NCBI RefSeq assembly: GCF_000353285.1
Contig: NZ_KB731324.1
Span: 2,560,577-2,624,576, forward strand
Length of the DNA: 64,000 bases
Origin: Leptolyngbya boryana PCC 6306
GTDB taxonomy: Bacteria; Cyanobacteriota; Cyanobacteriia; Leptolyngbyales; Leptolyngbyaceae
Direction: 5' to 3'
Shown: one piece after another, positions 32,701-43,075 of the stretch
How the letters are laid out: each line of letters begins with the position of its first letter
Numbering within the stretch: the stretch's first letter is position 1
Notes under the pieces: generated by a model
Database searches by the model: none
What the model saw: the letters and a program-made list of their open reading frames with translations, nothing else
What the model was told of the DNA's origin: nothing
Made by a program: the position numbers and the translations under genes

Positions 32701-33792
32701 ATGGCTTTTATATTGACGTTTTTAGGTAAAGGCGGAACCGGACGGACAACTTGCGCGATCGCGGCTGCCAAAAAGTTTGCCGCTCAAGGAAAGCGCGTTT
32801 TACTGGTCGGACAAGATCCGACTCCGGCTTTTGGTTTAGCACTCGGAACAACGGTTGGCGTTGATCCACAAGAAATTTCTGCCAACTTCAGCGCCGTTCA
32901 ACTTCAGACAACAACGCTGCTCGAACGCAGTTGGGAAGAAGTGAAAAAGTTGGAGGCGCAATATCTCCAGTCGCCGATTCTGAAAAATGTGTTTGGTCAG
33001 GAATTAACGATTTTTCCAGGCTTGGATCAGCTGCTCGCTTTGAATGCCCTGCGAGAGTTTGATAGCCGCTATGACGTAATTATCTACGATGGTGCAGGCA
33101 ATCAAGATACGCTGCGATTGTTAGGAACGCCTGAGACACTGAGTTGGTATATTCGTCGATTCCGTCAGGTCTTTATCGATTCAGATTTAGGGAAAACGGT
33201 TTCGATGTTGATTCAACCGATCGCTGCTGCAATTTTCACGAACAACAATTTCGTCGGGGATAACTTTGCCCAGCCGACTCGTCAAGCCAATGATCTGTTA
33301 GATCAAGGGAAGCAAGCGGTGAATGATCCGAAACGCATGGCGGCTTTCTTAGTGACGACTGAAGATGAAGCTGCGATCGCGAGTGCAAAATATCTCTGGG
33401 GCAGCGCGCAACAAATTGGCTTAACCGTTGCAGGCGTTTTGTGTAATCGTTCCAGCGATGCTTCTGCGGTCAGCGAAGCATTTCAGCCTTTGCCAATTTC
33501 AGCGATTCCGGTTCAGCCCGTGAATGACTGGCAGTCCCTGATCGATGCATTGCCAGAACTCGATCACACTTCTGAAGCCCCGAGACCGATCGCGGTGAAT
33601 GTCGCCGAAAGAAAAGTAAGCTTATTCTTGCCGGGATTTGATAAAAAGCAAGTCAAACTGACCCAGTATGGGACAGAAATCACGATCGAAGCGGGCGATC
33701 AGCGGCGCAATATCGACCTGCCTGCGCCATTACGCGGGCAACCTGTGACAGGCGCAAAATTCCAAGACGGCTATTTAATCATCTCGTTTTAG
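32701..33792 (+). CDS. ArsA/GET3-like ATPase with C-terminal HSP20-like domain
   Basis: A 363-aa protein of the deviant-Walker P-loop class. The P-loop reads GKGGTGRTT, where ArsA usually has GKGGVGKTT, so the second lysine is replaced by Arg. It is followed by VLLVGQDPTPAFG (an altered switch I) and YDVIIYDGAGNQDTLRLL (switch II). The last 65 residues (AERKVSLFLPGFDKKQVKLTQ...) are an ArsA-associated HSP20-like beta sandwich. It is not an arsenite pump: no arsB or arsR is nearby. chlG follows 45 bases downstream, so a role in membrane-protein or pigment-protein assembly is plausible. Confidence 0.85.
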   Translation: MAFILTFLGKGGTGRTTCAIAAAKKFAAQGKRVLLVGQDPTPAFGLALGTTVGVDPQEISANFSAVQLQTTTLLERSWEEVKKLEAQYLQSPILKNVFGQELTIFPGLDQLLALNALREFDSRYDVIIYDGAGNQDTLRLLGTPETLSWYIRRFRQVFIDSDLGKTVSMLIQPIAAAIFTNNNFVGDNFAQPTRQANDLLDQGKQAVNDPKRMAAFLVTTEDEAAIASAKYLWGSAQQIGLTVAGVLCNRSSDASAVSEAFQPLPISAIPVQPVNDWQSLIDALPELDHTSEAPRPIAVNVAERKVSLFLPGFDKKQVKLTQYGTEITIEAGDQRRNIDLPAPLRGQPVTGAKFQDGYLIISF

Positions 33793-33837
33793 CGTGTCTT
33801 AGTCGTCCGCGATTATTCAATTCACGACCCTAACCTT

Positions 33838-34815
33838 ATGACTGAATCTTCTGAACTTCAAACCGAGCGCTCTGCCAAAACTCGCCAGATTCTGGGGATG
33901 AAAGGCGCAGACGTGAAAGAATCTTCGATCTGGAAGATTCGGCTGCAATTGATGAAGCCGATTACCTGGATTCCGCTGATGTGGGGAATTCTCTGCGGTG
34001 CGGCTTCGTCTGGAAACTATCATTGGGCACTCGAAGATGTGCTGAAATCTGCGGCTTGTATGCTGCTGGCAGGACCACTGCTCACAGGCTACACGCAGAT
34101 TATGAACGACTACTACGATCGCGAGATCGACGCCATCAACGAACCGTATCGTCCGATTCCATCGGGTGCGATCCCTCTGAACCAAGTTGTGATCCAAATT
34201 TGGTTCTTGCTCCTCAGCGGTGTGGGACTTGCCTATGTTTTGGATCGTTGGGCAGGGCATGAATTTCCAACGATTACGGTACTGGCGATCGCCGGATCAT
34301 TCTTGTCTTATATCTACTCAGCACCCCCTCTCAAACTCAAACAAAATGGCTGGCTAGGCTGTTATGCGCTCGGTGCAAGCTATATTGCGATTCCCTGGTG
34401 GACAGGACATGCTTTATTTGGCGATCTGAATCCGACCATTATTATCTTGACCTTGTTCTACAGTTTTTCGGGCTTGGGAATTGCGATCGTCAACGATTTC
34501 AAGAGCGTCGAAGGCGATAAAGCGCTAGGACTCAAATCACTTCCGGTCATGTTTGGAGTAACAACAGCGGCTTGGATTTGTGTAGCAATGATTGATGTTT
34601 TTCAAGCAGGAGTTGCAGGTTATCTGATGACCATTCATCAAAATCTGATGGCGACGCTGCTGATCTTGTTAATCATTCCGCAGATCACCTTTCAAGATAT
34701 GTACTTCCTGCGAGACCCGATCAAGAACGATGTTAAATATCAAGCCAGCGCCCAACCCTTTCTTGTGTTTGGCATGTTGGTGACGGCGTTAGCATTAGGA
34801 CATGCAAATATTTAG
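33838..34815 (+). CDS. chlG: Chlorophyll synthase ChlG
   Basis: ChlG esterifies chlorophyllide a with phytyl or geranylgeranyl diphosphate at the thylakoid membrane. The 325-aa UbiA-family protein has about nine membrane helices and the two Asp-rich motifs: NDYYDREIDAINEPYRPIPSG and the later DFKSVEGD. It lies downstream of the ArsA-like gene on the same strand and is probably co-transcribed with it. Confidence 0.97.
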   Translation: MTESSELQTERSAKTRQILGMKGADVKESSIWKIRLQLMKPITWIPLMWGILCGAASSGNYHWALEDVLKSAACMLLAGPLLTGYTQIMNDYYDREIDAINEPYRPIPSGAIPLNQVVIQIWFLLLSGVGLAYVLDRWAGHEFPTITVLAIAGSFLSYIYSAPPLKLKQNGWLGCYALGASYIAIPWWTGHALFGDLNPTIIILTLFYSFSGLGIAIVNDFKSVEGDKALGLKSLPVMFGVTTAAWICVAMIDVFQAGVAGYLMTIHQNLMATLLILLIIPQITFQDMYFLRDPIKNDVKYQASAQPFLVFGMLVTALALGHANI

Positions 34816-35094
34816 CCTTGATTTGCGATCGCTAACCCCGGAATCAAAGGGATTGCGATCGCAAAATCCTGAAAGTCTTGTAGACTAAACGTCAGTAATT
34901 CTTCAAATTCGGTCATGATTCTGACCCCGCAGCAGAGATCATCCGTTTGAAGAACACGGTTGACGTAAGAATCGCTTTCCGTCAATCTAACAGAGATGAA
35001 TTCCCTGGTTTCTGCGGATCTTTTCTTCTGCTTTGTGATAAGAGGCACAATCGTGGCACAGCATCGCTCAAAACGTAGAGAAAAACCGACTCGG

Positions 35095-37425
35095 ATGGAT
35101 CAATCTTCAACAGGGCTGGACTCTATGACAGACGGAACAGGAAAGAAGCGCCAAGTGAAGCCAAAATCTAGACGAGAACGCGCCCGCAACCCTTTATCCG
35201 CAGGAGTAACGAAGCTCATGGAGCATCCTCGGATGGCAGGGGTGCGAAGGTTTTTAGATGTTACCACTCGTCGCCTTGAAGCACTAGACCATAAGATACC
35301 TGCACCGATCAAAAATCCGGTGGTACAAAAGCGAGTCGCGATCGGGATTGTCATTTTGGGCGGAGCTGGACTATTCCGATATGCTGCGATTCAAGTCGAT
35401 CAAAGCTTACCTGACCCGGCTGAATTAAAGACATTTGCTCGTCCCGGAACACTGACCATCCGAGCTTCCGACGGATCAGTTTTACATCAATTGGGTCCCG
35501 CAACGCGCGATCAAGTGGCGGTTGATCGGATTCCGAAGCGATTGATCGATGCATTTGTTGCTTCGGAAGACCGTAGATTTTACGACCATAACGGGCTTGA
35601 TCTTCAGGGAATTGGGCGGGCAGTCTTTCGCAACCTGACTTCGAGAGATGTAGTTGAGGGAGGAAGTACGCTCACTCAGCAACTTTCACGAGTGGTCTTT
35701 CTCGATCAAGACGATCGCTCTCTCGGTCGCAAGGTTCGCGAAGCCCTGATTGCTCAGAAACTTGAGCGCACGATCGATAAAAAGCAGATTCTCGAAAAAT
35801 ATCTGAACTTTGTTTATCTTGGCTCTAATGCTTACGGTGTAGCAGATGCAGCGTGGATCTATTTTAGTAAGCGCCTCGATCAGCTAACGCTAGGCGAGAT
35901 GGCAATGATCGCGGGATTGCCTCCTGCGCCCAGTTTATATTCCCCATTAGTGAGCTTAGAAAAAGCTCAAGAGCGGCGAAATACAGTGCTCGACAAAATG
36001 GTGGTGGCTGGTTACATCAGCGAAGCAGAATCTCAGGCAGCCCAGGCTGAGAAATTGGTTGTGAAGCCCAGTATGCCGAAAAATCTTCAAAGTACGTCGC
36101 CATACTTCACATATTACGTTCAGCAGCAGCTTGAGAAACTTGTACCGAAAGACGTACTTGCAGCAGGTGGCGTGACCGTTGAGACGACTCTGAATGCGAA
36201 GTGGCAAAAAGTTGCAGAGCGATCGATTCGAGAGGCGATCGGCGTAGACGGAAATGCTGAAGGCTTCAAGCAAGCCGCACTCGTTGCTATCGATCCGCGC
36301 AATGGTGAAATTCGATCGATGGTCGGTGGATATGACTTCTACAAAGATAGTCAATTCAACCGAGTGACCCAAGCTCAACGGCAACCTGGATCGACATTTA
36401 AGCCCTTTGTCTATGCCACTGCCATTGCAACCGGCAAGTCGCCTTATCAATCCTATTTGGATGAGCGTTTTAGCGTCGATGGCTATCAGCCGAAGAACTA
36501 CAGCAATAAGTATTCTGGCTGGTTGAACATGAAAACGGCACTGACCAATTCAGTGAATGTGATTGCCGTTAAAGTGCTGATCGATGTCGGATTTGAGCCT
36601 GTGATCAAACTAGCGCAGGGCATGGGAATTCGATCGAAGATGGAACCCACTTATTCATTAGCGCTAGGCGCATATGAAGTGAATCCATTAGAACTGACCA
36701 GTGCGTATGGCGTGTTTGCTGCTCAGGGAAATTATGTTGAACCTCATGCAATTCGCAAAGTGATCGATCGTAAAGGCAAGGTTCTCTATGATGCAAACTA
36801 CAAACCAAAACGAGTTTTAGATGCAGAAACGGCGGCAATTACGACTTGGATGATGCGTGGAGTCGTTTCAGATGGAACAGCACGGGCAGCCCGACTCGAT
36901 CGACCCGTGGCAGGAAAAACTGGAACTTCAGAAAACGCGCGTGACCTTTGGTTTATTGGCTATGTCCCACAACTGGTTACAGGTGTATGGCTCGGCAACG
37001 ACGATAATTCCCCCACTTGGGGAAGCAGTGGAACGGCTGCTTTTACCTGGCATGAATTCATGAAAGAAGCTGTGGCAGGAATGCCGACGCAAAAATTTGC
37101 TGAGATTCCAGAGAATTTGGACGATCGCAAAGGCACGATCAAGGCTCAGCCTGTAAAACCGAATCGGCTCCGAGCACTGGGCACAGCTCCAGATTCCCCT
37201 GAAGAACAACCTCGTCGTCGATATGAGGAAGCTCCACCCGAACCAACTTACTCAGAACCACGCTATTCTGAGCCAGAGCCTCCTAGATCTGCTCCACCTG
37301 AACCTGAAGCTGCTCCACCTGAACCTGAAGCTGCTCCACCTGAACCTGAGGCTGCTCCAGTTGCGCCACCTCCTGCTGATCCTGCTCCCGCCGCTGCTGA
37401 TCCTCTACCTCCTCCAGGGAATTAG
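35095..37425 (+). CDS. Class A penicillin-binding protein (PBP1A-like)
   Basis: A bifunctional peptidoglycan synthase. A basic cytoplasmic tail is followed by one membrane helix, then a GT51 transglycosylase domain (EDRRFYDHNGLDLQGIGRA and GGSTLTQQLSR) and a transpeptidase domain with PGSTFKPF (active Ser), TNSVN (SxN) and KTGTSENARDLW. The C-terminus is disordered and Pro/Glu-rich, with a repeated PPEPEAA unit. The start is uncertain: in-frame starts at 34996 and 35053 exist; I prefer ATG 35095, because 34996 would add a hydrophobic lead not expected before the anchor. Confidence 0.93.
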   Translation: MDQSSTGLDSMTDGTGKKRQVKPKSRRERARNPLSAGVTKLMEHPRMAGVRRFLDVTTRRLEALDHKIPAPIKNPVVQKRVAIGIVILGGAGLFRYAAIQVDQSLPDPAELKTFARPGTLTIRASDGSVLHQLGPATRDQVAVDRIPKRLIDAFVASEDRRFYDHNGLDLQGIGRAVFRNLTSRDVVEGGSTLTQQLSRVVFLDQDDRSLGRKVREALIAQKLERTIDKKQILEKYLNFVYLGSNAYGVADAAWIYFSKRLDQLTLGEMAMIAGLPPAPSLYSPLVSLEKAQERRNTVLDKMVVAGYISEAESQAAQAEKLVVKPSMPKNLQSTSPYFTYYVQQQLEKLVPKDVLAAGGVTVETTLNAKWQKVAERSIREAIGVDGNAEGFKQAALVAIDPRNGEIRSMVGGYDFYKDSQFNRVTQAQRQPGSTFKPFVYATAIATGKSPYQSYLDERFSVDGYQPKNYSNKYSGWLNMKTALTNSVNVIAVKVLIDVGFEPVIKLAQGMGIRSKMEPTYSLALGAYEVNPLELTSAYGVFAAQGNYVEPHAIRKVIDRKGKVLYDANYKPKRVLDAETAAITTWMMRGVVSDGTARAARLDRPVAGKTGTSENARDLWFIGYVPQLVTGVWLGNDDNSPTWGSSGTAAFTWHEFMKEAVAGMPTQKFAEIPENLDDRKGTIKAQPVKPNRLRALGTAPDSPEEQPRRRYEEAPPEPTYSEPRYSEPEPPRSAPPEPEAAPPEPEAAPPEPEAAPVAPPPADPAPAAADPLPPPGN

Positions 37426-37534
37426 CAGAAAGTACCTAATTCTGTAACAACGGATCGAACTGGCGAAAGATGCCCTGCTATGATGACTTTGTTAGTCTGG
37501 ATTCCACAGTAGAAAATTTACAGGAGCAGTTTAG

Positions 37535-37750
37535 ATGAATCTTCTATTAGAAGTGGCAACCGAAGTAGCAACAAAGCCTGGAATGCAGTTTCCGACCTCG
37601 TTCACGTTAGTTTATGGGGTTGGGTTTGTGGCAGCCGTGACGATTGGGTCAATCGCTTGGTACAACTCGAAACGCCCGGTCGGTTGGGAAGATAAAGAGC
37701 GTCCTAATATCGTGCCAGAAGTTGAAAAAGAAGAAACGCCTGGTATTTAG
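37535..37750 (+). CDS. Psb35-like small photosystem II-associated protein
   Basis: A 71-aa single-span protein. Its core FPTSFTLVYGVGFVAAVTIG and IAWYNSKRPVGWEDKERP match, as I remember it, the family called Psb35, a CP47-associated photosystem II assembly factor. An N-terminal extension of about 17 residues precedes the core. CAGGAG lies 11 bases before the ATG. It is transcribed on its own, between the PBP gene and a convergent terB-like gene. Confidence 0.65.
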   Translation: MNLLLEVATEVATKPGMQFPTSFTLVYGVGFVAAVTIGSIAWYNSKRPVGWEDKERPNIVPEVEKEETPGI

Positions 37751-37776
37751 GCTTAAACCAAGCTCTGGATTACGAT

Positions 37777-38193
37777 TCAGAGCTTTTCAATTTTTTGGAG
37801 TCCATGCTGATAGAGCTTACGCAGCGCTGAGACAACCTTGGTTTGCAGGGTTGGGACAGGTTCAGATTCGAGAATTTGCAGGCGAGTGAGAAGCTTGGCT
37901 TCCTCGCTGTCGATCATGCCATCGGTATAGATAATTTCACTAATGGCTTCGATGAGATGATGGCATTCTTCAGAGGTAGGATGCTCGCCCAGATAGTCTT
38001 GTATCCATTGGTAGCATTCCTCTGATCGAACCGCTCGAAGTTCGTGCAGGATAGGTTGAATTTCTGGATCTTTTGCCACTCCTTTTTCGATCGCAATTCG
38101 CTGTAAGTACGTTCTTTCTTCCGGCTGAATTTTCCCATCTAACCAAGCGACACCGATCAGAATTTTTACTAAATCTTTGACATCGTTTTTCAT
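37777..38193 (-). CDS. TerB-like helical protein
   Basis: A 138-aa protein starting at the ATG at 38193, whose ATGA overlaps the stop of rsmB by three bases, so the two are coupled. Two TerB-type motifs are visible: ILIGVAWLDGKIQPEERTYL (about 10-29) and AISEIIYTDGMIDSEEAKLL (about 78-97), each with acidic metal-binding-like turns. TerB-like domains are small helical modules linked to the membrane and to stress responses; a specific role is unknown. Confidence 0.78.
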   Translation of the reverse strand: MKNDVKDLVKILIGVAWLDGKIQPEERTYLQRIAIEKGVAKDPEIQPILHELRAVRSEECYQWIQDYLGEHPTSEECHHLIEAISEIIYTDGMIDSEEAKLLTRLQILESEPVPTLQTKVVSALRKLYQHGLQKIEKL

Positions 38194-39512
38194 ATTTGTT
38201 TGAGTCGAACCATAAAGAATCCGTCCATATTGTGGCAGTGCGGGAGGACTTTGATCCACCCTTGTTGGGAAGTGAGTGTGATCAAAGCTGGATGCGTAGG
38301 GTGTTCGATCGCCCAATTTGGATGCTGATGGAGGAATTTCTCAATCACGGATTCGTTTTCGAGCGGATTCAAGGTGCAAGTTGAGTACACAAGCACGCCT
38401 TGAGGTTTTAGCCAACTTGCAGCTTCGGTGAGAATTTCTTGTTGCAGTTGAGCAAGTGCTGTTGCGCTTTCAGGGGTTTGTCGCCAGCGTGCATCGGCAT
38501 GACGATTCAGCGTTCCTAAGCCTGAACAAGGTGCATCGACTAAAACCCGATCGCATTTCCCTTTCAAACTGGGAACGTCTCGGCTATCACTTGTCAAAAT
38601 CTGAATCGAAGTGACCCCTAAGCGATCGATGTTTTGCTGAAGCTTTTTCAATCGAGAGGCGGTTTTGTCGATCGCCCACACGGTTCCTTGATCTTGCATC
38701 AATTCTGCCAGGTGCAGAGTTTTGCCACCGGGAGCCGCACAAGCGTCTGCAACAATCTCTCCAGGTTGCGGATCGACTAAGTAACTGACGAGCTGAGCAC
38801 TACTATCTTGAACAATCCACCAGCCTTCTGCATAGCCTGGTAAGTTCTGAATGGCTCCAGCGTTGCTAGGTAATCTCAGTGCATTTGGCACGTTGGGAAT
38901 GCACTGCGAGTCTGGAATTGCAGATTCAACTTGCTCGATGTTGGTCTTTAAAGTATTCACCCGCAGATCAATCCGAGGGGGTTGATTCATCCATTCACAG
39001 AGTTTAGCTGTATCGTCGATTCCAAATTGCTCTAACCAAACTTGAATGATCCAATCGGGATAGCTATGTAGCGTTCCAAGTTGTTCGACTGGATCATCGC
39101 AAAGTTTTAATGGGTCAGCGTGAAGAATCAGTTGCGATCGCAGATACTGCCGCAAAATCCCATTGACGACTCCTGTGAGTCCACTCAGCTTATTTTTCTT
39201 CGCAAGTTCAACACTCGTATCGACTGCGGCGGATTCAGGAATTTGATTGAGATAGCGTAGTTGATACAGTCCCAATTGCAGAATCAATCTGAGATCAGGG
39301 GGTTGATCTTTCTTTTTCGCAAACTGATCAATCAGCGCGTTTAAGGTTCTCTGACGACGAACGGTTCCGTAAACGAGTTCGGTAAACAATCGTCGATCGA
39401 GGAGATTCAGATCAGATTGATGCAGCACTTGATCAACTGCAACATCAGCGAAGGCTCCTTTCTGAATCGATCGGAGTGTCGTAAAAGCAAGCTGGCGAGA
39501 GGACTGATTCAA
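38190..39512 (-). CDS. rsmB: 16S rRNA m5C967 methyltransferase RsmB
   Basis: A 440-aa enzyme. An N-terminal NusB-like RNA-binding domain (about 1-130; ADVAVDQVLHQ...RRLFTELVYGTVRRQRTL) is followed by a SAM-dependent methyltransferase domain with VADACAAPGGKTLHLAE (motif I), DAPCSGLGTLNRHADARW (motif IV with catalytic Cys) and YSTCTLNPLENE (motif VI with the second Cys). It methylates C967 of 16S rRNA. It heads a two-gene operon with the terB-like gene. Confidence 0.95.
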   Translation of the reverse strand: MNQSSRQLAFTTLRSIQKGAFADVAVDQVLHQSDLNLLDRRLFTELVYGTVRRQRTLNALIDQFAKKKDQPPDLRLILQLGLYQLRYLNQIPESAAVDTSVELAKKNKLSGLTGVVNGILRQYLRSQLILHADPLKLCDDPVEQLGTLHSYPDWIIQVWLEQFGIDDTAKLCEWMNQPPRIDLRVNTLKTNIEQVESAIPDSQCIPNVPNALRLPSNAGAIQNLPGYAEGWWIVQDSSAQLVSYLVDPQPGEIVADACAAPGGKTLHLAELMQDQGTVWAIDKTASRLKKLQQNIDRLGVTSIQILTSDSRDVPSLKGKCDRVLVDAPCSGLGTLNRHADARWRQTPESATALAQLQQEILTEAASWLKPQGVLVYSTCTLNPLENESVIEKFLHQHPNWAIEHPTHPALITLTSQQGWIKVLPHCHNMDGFFMVRLKQI

Positions 39513-39687
39513 AGATCGAGGAAATGCGAGAGTGGCTTATCTAGGATAACAATCGGTTGATCGATTTCAGTTGAAAGTGACATTGCTCAATGTCTCGATC
39601 GCTGCAAGAAGCATATAGAGATTCAATCATCGTGAAGCGTTCCGCAGTACGATTAAGAATGCAAAAAGACTTGTTGTGTTTGTGACT

Positions 39688-41052
39688 ATGCCGAAAGCTT
39701 ACGTAATTGGTTTGGGAAGATCTGGCAATGCTGCCGCCCGACTTCTGAAACGTCAAGGATGGCAAGTCATCATCAGCGATCGTGGGTCTTCCGAATCTCT
39801 CCACTCTCAACAGCAAGCCCTGATCGCAGAAGGCATTGAAGTACGGTTAGGGGATAACTTTGACCCTGAATCAGCCCGCCCAGATTTAATCGTAGTCAGT
39901 CCCGGTGTGCCCTGGGATATTCCCAGTTTAGTCAAAGCGCGATCGCTCAACATCGAAACTATTGGCGAAATGGAACTCGCTTGGCGATCGCTCAATTCTT
40001 CTCCTTGGGTCGCTATCACCGGAACCAATGGCAAAACGACAACTACGGCATTGACTGCAGCAATTTTCCAGAAAGCCGGACTTTATGCTCCTGCTTTTGG
40101 CAACATTGGCTATGCCGCCTGCGAAGTTGCATTACTCGACCAAAAACCCGATTGGGCGATCGCGGAAATTAGCAGTTATCAGATCGAATCGGCTCCTTCA
40201 CTTGCACCTGAAATCGGCATCTGGACAACCTTCACGCCCGATCACCTCGCCCGCCACAAAACCTTAGAAAACTATTACAACATCAAAGCGAGTTTACTCA
40301 ATCAAACTAAGCAGCAGATCTTTAACGGCGATGACCCCTATCTTCGGAAGATTGGAACAGCCCATGGTTATCCAGTTCAAGAGACTGCCTGTTGGACAAG
40401 TGTCAAAGGACGGTCTGAGTTGATTGGAAATCCCGCATTCGGAGCGTATATCGAGAACAATTGGGTCTTTGTCCGAGATGAAAAAATCGTCCAAGCAGAT
40501 GCGCTAAAAATGCCCGGAGCGCACAATCTACAGAATTTACTAGCTGCTGTTGCAGCCGCACATTTTGCAGGCATTGAGAAGAGTGCGATCGCCGAAGCCG
40601 TTGCAGAATTTCCTGGAGTAGAACACCGTTTAGAATTCATCTGCACTTATCAAGGGGTCGATTACATCAACGACAGCAAAGCAACGAACTACGATGCTGC
40701 CGAAGTTGGACTCTCTGCCGTCAAAGCTCCAGCAATTCTGATTGCAGGTGGAGAACCGAAAATTGGCGAAGATCAAGCTTGGCTGAATGTCATTCAATCC
40801 AATGCTGCCGCAGTGCTATTAATTGGAGAAGCAGCCCCGACCTTTGCGAAGCGCTTAGATGAGATTCGCTACTCGAATTACGAGATTGTCGAAACCATGG
40901 ATCGCGCGATCTCACGATCACCCCAACTCGCAAAACAACATTCCGCTAAAGTCGTGCTTCTCTCTCCCGCTTGTGCGAGTTTTGACCAGTATCAGAGCTT
41001 TGAGCATCGCGGCGATCACTTCCGTCAACTCTGTCTAGAATCCTTCCAATGA
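39688..41052 (+). CDS. murD: UDP-N-acetylmuramoylalanine--D-glutamate ligase MurD
   Basis: MurD adds D-Glu to UDP-MurNAc-L-Ala in the cytoplasm. The ATG at 39688 starts at [13 protein letters not shown]. Domain order is normal: an N-terminal Rossmann-like UDP-binding domain (to about 95), a central ATPase domain with [11 protein letters not shown], and a C-terminal domain after HRLEFI with [11 protein letters not shown] and [12 protein letters not shown]. Its stop overlaps the start of the next gene (ATGA). Confidence 0.95.
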   Translation: MPKAYVIGLGRSGNAAARLLKRQGWQVIISDRGSSESLHSQQQALIAEGIEVRLGDNFDPESARPDLIVVSPGVPWDIPSLVKARSLNIETIGEMELAWRSLNSSPWVAITGTNGKTTTTALTAAIFQKAGLYAPAFGNIGYAACEVALLDQKPDWAIAEISSYQIESAPSLAPEIGIWTTFTPDHLARHKTLENYYNIKASLLNQTKQQIFNGDDPYLRKIGTAHGYPVQETACWTSVKGRSELIGNPAFGAYIENNWVFVRDEKIVQADALKMPGAHNLQNLLAAVAAAHFAGIEKSAIAEAVAEFPGVEHRLEFICTYQGVDYINDSKATNYDAAEVGLSAVKAPAILIAGGEPKIGEDQAWLNVIQSNAAAVLLIGEAAPTFAKRLDEIRYSNYEIVETMDRAISRSPQLAKQHSAKVVLLSPACASFDQYQSFEHRGDHFRQLCLESFQ

Positions 41053-41351
41053 AGCCACCTGAAGAATGCCAGAACATGACTGAGATTCGATCTGAGATTG
41101 ATGCTCTCGATCGACAAGTCATCCAACTTCTTGGTCAACGTTTCGCTTATGTGAAAGCTGCGGCTAAGTTCAAAACCGATGCAACCAGCGTCAAAGCACC
41201 AGAACGATTTCAATCGATGCTGCAACAGCGGAGAATTTGGGCAGAAGTAGAAGGATTAAACCCTGATGCGATCGAAAAGCTATACCGAGATCTCGTCAAT
41301 CACTTCATTCAGGAAGAACTCCAGCAATGGAAAACCCAACACCCAGATTAG
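41049..41351 (+). CDS. AroQ-type chorismate mutase / isochorismate lyase-like protein
   Basis: A 100-aa all-helical protein starting in the ATGA that ends murD. From residue 12 ([22 protein letters not shown]) it matches the first helix of AroQ-class enzymes, with conserved Arg and Lys (Arg in IRSEID, Lys in VKAAAKFK, Glu/Arg in PERFQSML). The length and the PchB-like YVKAAAKFK pattern leave chorismate mutase or a PchB-type lyase possible. Overlap with murD indicates co-translation. Confidence 0.8.
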   Translation: MKPPEECQNMTEIRSEIDALDRQVIQLLGQRFAYVKAAAKFKTDATSVKAPERFQSMLQQRRIWAEVEGLNPDAIEKLYRDLVNHFIQEELQQWKTQHPD

Positions 41352-42955
41352 TTAATCTCAACCAAAGAAACTTCAGGAATTTCTAAAAGCTTTGGTTCAT
41401 CCGATTTTGCTATTTCCGAGTTCACATCTTTCTCTAGCTTTGCTCCGATTTCTAAAGGAGCTTCCTGTGGAGCAGGCAACCCATCTAGCGGAGTTGGAGT
41501 TGGGACAGGCGCAGAAGCAGAAAGCGGCGTTTTCACCAAACGATCAACTGCCTGTTTGACAAACATCTGCATAAACGGCAATCGTCGATTCTGCTCAAAG
41601 ACTTTCTCCATAATCTGTTGCAGAATGTCAGGCTTAATCTCTTCTGATGATTCCCCTTCAAAATATTCAATCAACGTTAATCCAGCTAATCTGGTCAAAT
41701 ACGCTGCACTCACGCCCTGAATCAATCCACCTGCGACAAAGGTGATCGCATTCGTTTTCATAATTGCCGCGATCGCTTGTGTAGAAACCTCCACTAGCCC
41801 CAATTTCACCATCACACCTGCCATCGTCGCAGCGACAGTCTTCGCTTGTTCTAACGTGAATTTGCGCTGATACAAATTACTCAGATCCATTACCATCTGA
41901 CCGTTGATAGCAGCAGTTGCTAACAGATCCAATGCTGGAAATGGATTGGCAAATGCTGTACCTGCCACAATCCATTGCGCTTGATCAATTCGGGGCATTG
42001 CGCGATCGCGTCGAATTCGATTTAACGCTGATTTCGCTTCTGCCTGAACCGCAGTCACATTGCTAAGAGAACTAGACAAAACAAGTTGCTTCCCTTCCTG
42101 GATGAGAATTTGATTTAACCGCTCCAGTAAGGGCAGAATCTGCGGTTCGACTTTCTCCATCCATTCCTTGAATGTGCCGTCTGATCGATGTTGTCGGATT
42201 TTCAAAGATTTTGGATTGGTTGCAATTCCAATGACATCTTGTGGGCTGAGAATGCCATCAACTCGTTCACGCAATTGCTCTAAAACGATTTTTTGCTCCT
42301 CTGGTAAGTACTGATCCTGTTTGTTGAATACCAAAACTAGCCGTTTACCCACAGAAGTAATTTTTTGAATGGCTTGAAATTCCGTTGCTGTCAAATCACC
42401 CGTGGTCATAAATAAAATGACATCTGCCGATCGCGCTAATTTCCACGCATCCCGCTCTGCAATAATTCCGCCTTCCGTTGCCGCAAAGAGTTCAGGTGTA
42501 TCCTGCAAAATTAGCTTTTGTGAAATGCCTCTTGCCCATTTGATCTCTAGCAAATTCATCAGCATGGTTTTGCCAACTGATTTACCGCCCATCACGGCAA
42601 ATCGAATTTCATCACGCTTCAGGTCTGCTGTGATGTTTTGAATTTGCGATCGTAGATCAGACAATTGCTGAGCACTGCCATCAATCGATAAATCTTGCGA
42701 CTCGATCGCGAGCTGATCTAATAATCCTTTCGCTTCAACTAATTCAGTCTGAACTTTATTGAGCGAAACTGGCTCGACTCGAATCTTAGGTGTATCGCTC
42801 TGTTGAAATTTTAGAACGACCCAAGCAATTCCACTCCCAATGACAATCGCGGGCAGCCAATCTCCCAAGGTATGCGTCAAATTTTCGAGGAACCAGAGTG
42901 AAAGCGTTGCGCCGACACCCCCTAAGATTAACGATCGCTGCCACGAACTAGTCAT
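41348..42955 (-). CDS. Membrane-associated GTPase with DUF697-like C-terminus
   Basis: About 535 aa from the ATG at 42955. Two hydrophobic stretches lie near residues 8-48. The G domain has P-loop GGKSVGKT (123-130), DTPE as G3 (152-155) and NKQD as G4 (211-214). A long helical, hydrophobic region (about 305-445) resembles DUF697/YcjF-type modules and can bind membranes; the C-terminus is Pro-rich. Such proteins recall small dynamin-like or Era-like GTPases of unknown role. It diverges from the TIR operon, with 120 bases between the two starts. Confidence 0.78.
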   Translation of the reverse strand: MTSSWQRSLILGGVGATLSLWFLENLTHTLGDWLPAIVIGSGIAWVVLKFQQSDTPKIRVEPVSLNKVQTELVEAKGLLDQLAIESQDLSIDGSAQQLSDLRSQIQNITADLKRDEIRFAVMGGKSVGKTMLMNLLEIKWARGISQKLILQDTPELFAATEGGIIAERDAWKLARSADVILFMTTGDLTATEFQAIQKITSVGKRLVLVFNKQDQYLPEEQKIVLEQLRERVDGILSPQDVIGIATNPKSLKIRQHRSDGTFKEWMEKVEPQILPLLERLNQILIQEGKQLVLSSSLSNVTAVQAEAKSALNRIRRDRAMPRIDQAQWIVAGTAFANPFPALDLLATAAINGQMVMDLSNLYQRKFTLEQAKTVAATMAGVMVKLGLVEVSTQAIAAIMKTNAITFVAGGLIQGVSAAYLTRLAGLTLIEYFEGESSEEIKPDILQQIMEKVFEQNRRLPFMQMFVKQAVDRLVKTPLSASAPVPTPTPLDGLPAPQEAPLEIGAKLEKDVNSEIAKSDEPKLLEIPEVSLVEIN

Positions 42956-43075
42956 TCTTAACCCACTCTTGCAAATCTCTGACTCCCAGAATAGATCAAA
43001 GTTTCTGCTTTGACTTGTACTCAGAGTCATTTTGTTCAAACCCGTTCGTACTTATAAAATAATTCAGAACCAGAT

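Noticed and set aside
34812-35048. 78-codon minus-strand frame between chlG and the PBP gene
   Set aside because: Protein-like composition, but no start signal, and it overlaps the PBP promoter and possible starts. Kept out for lack of support.
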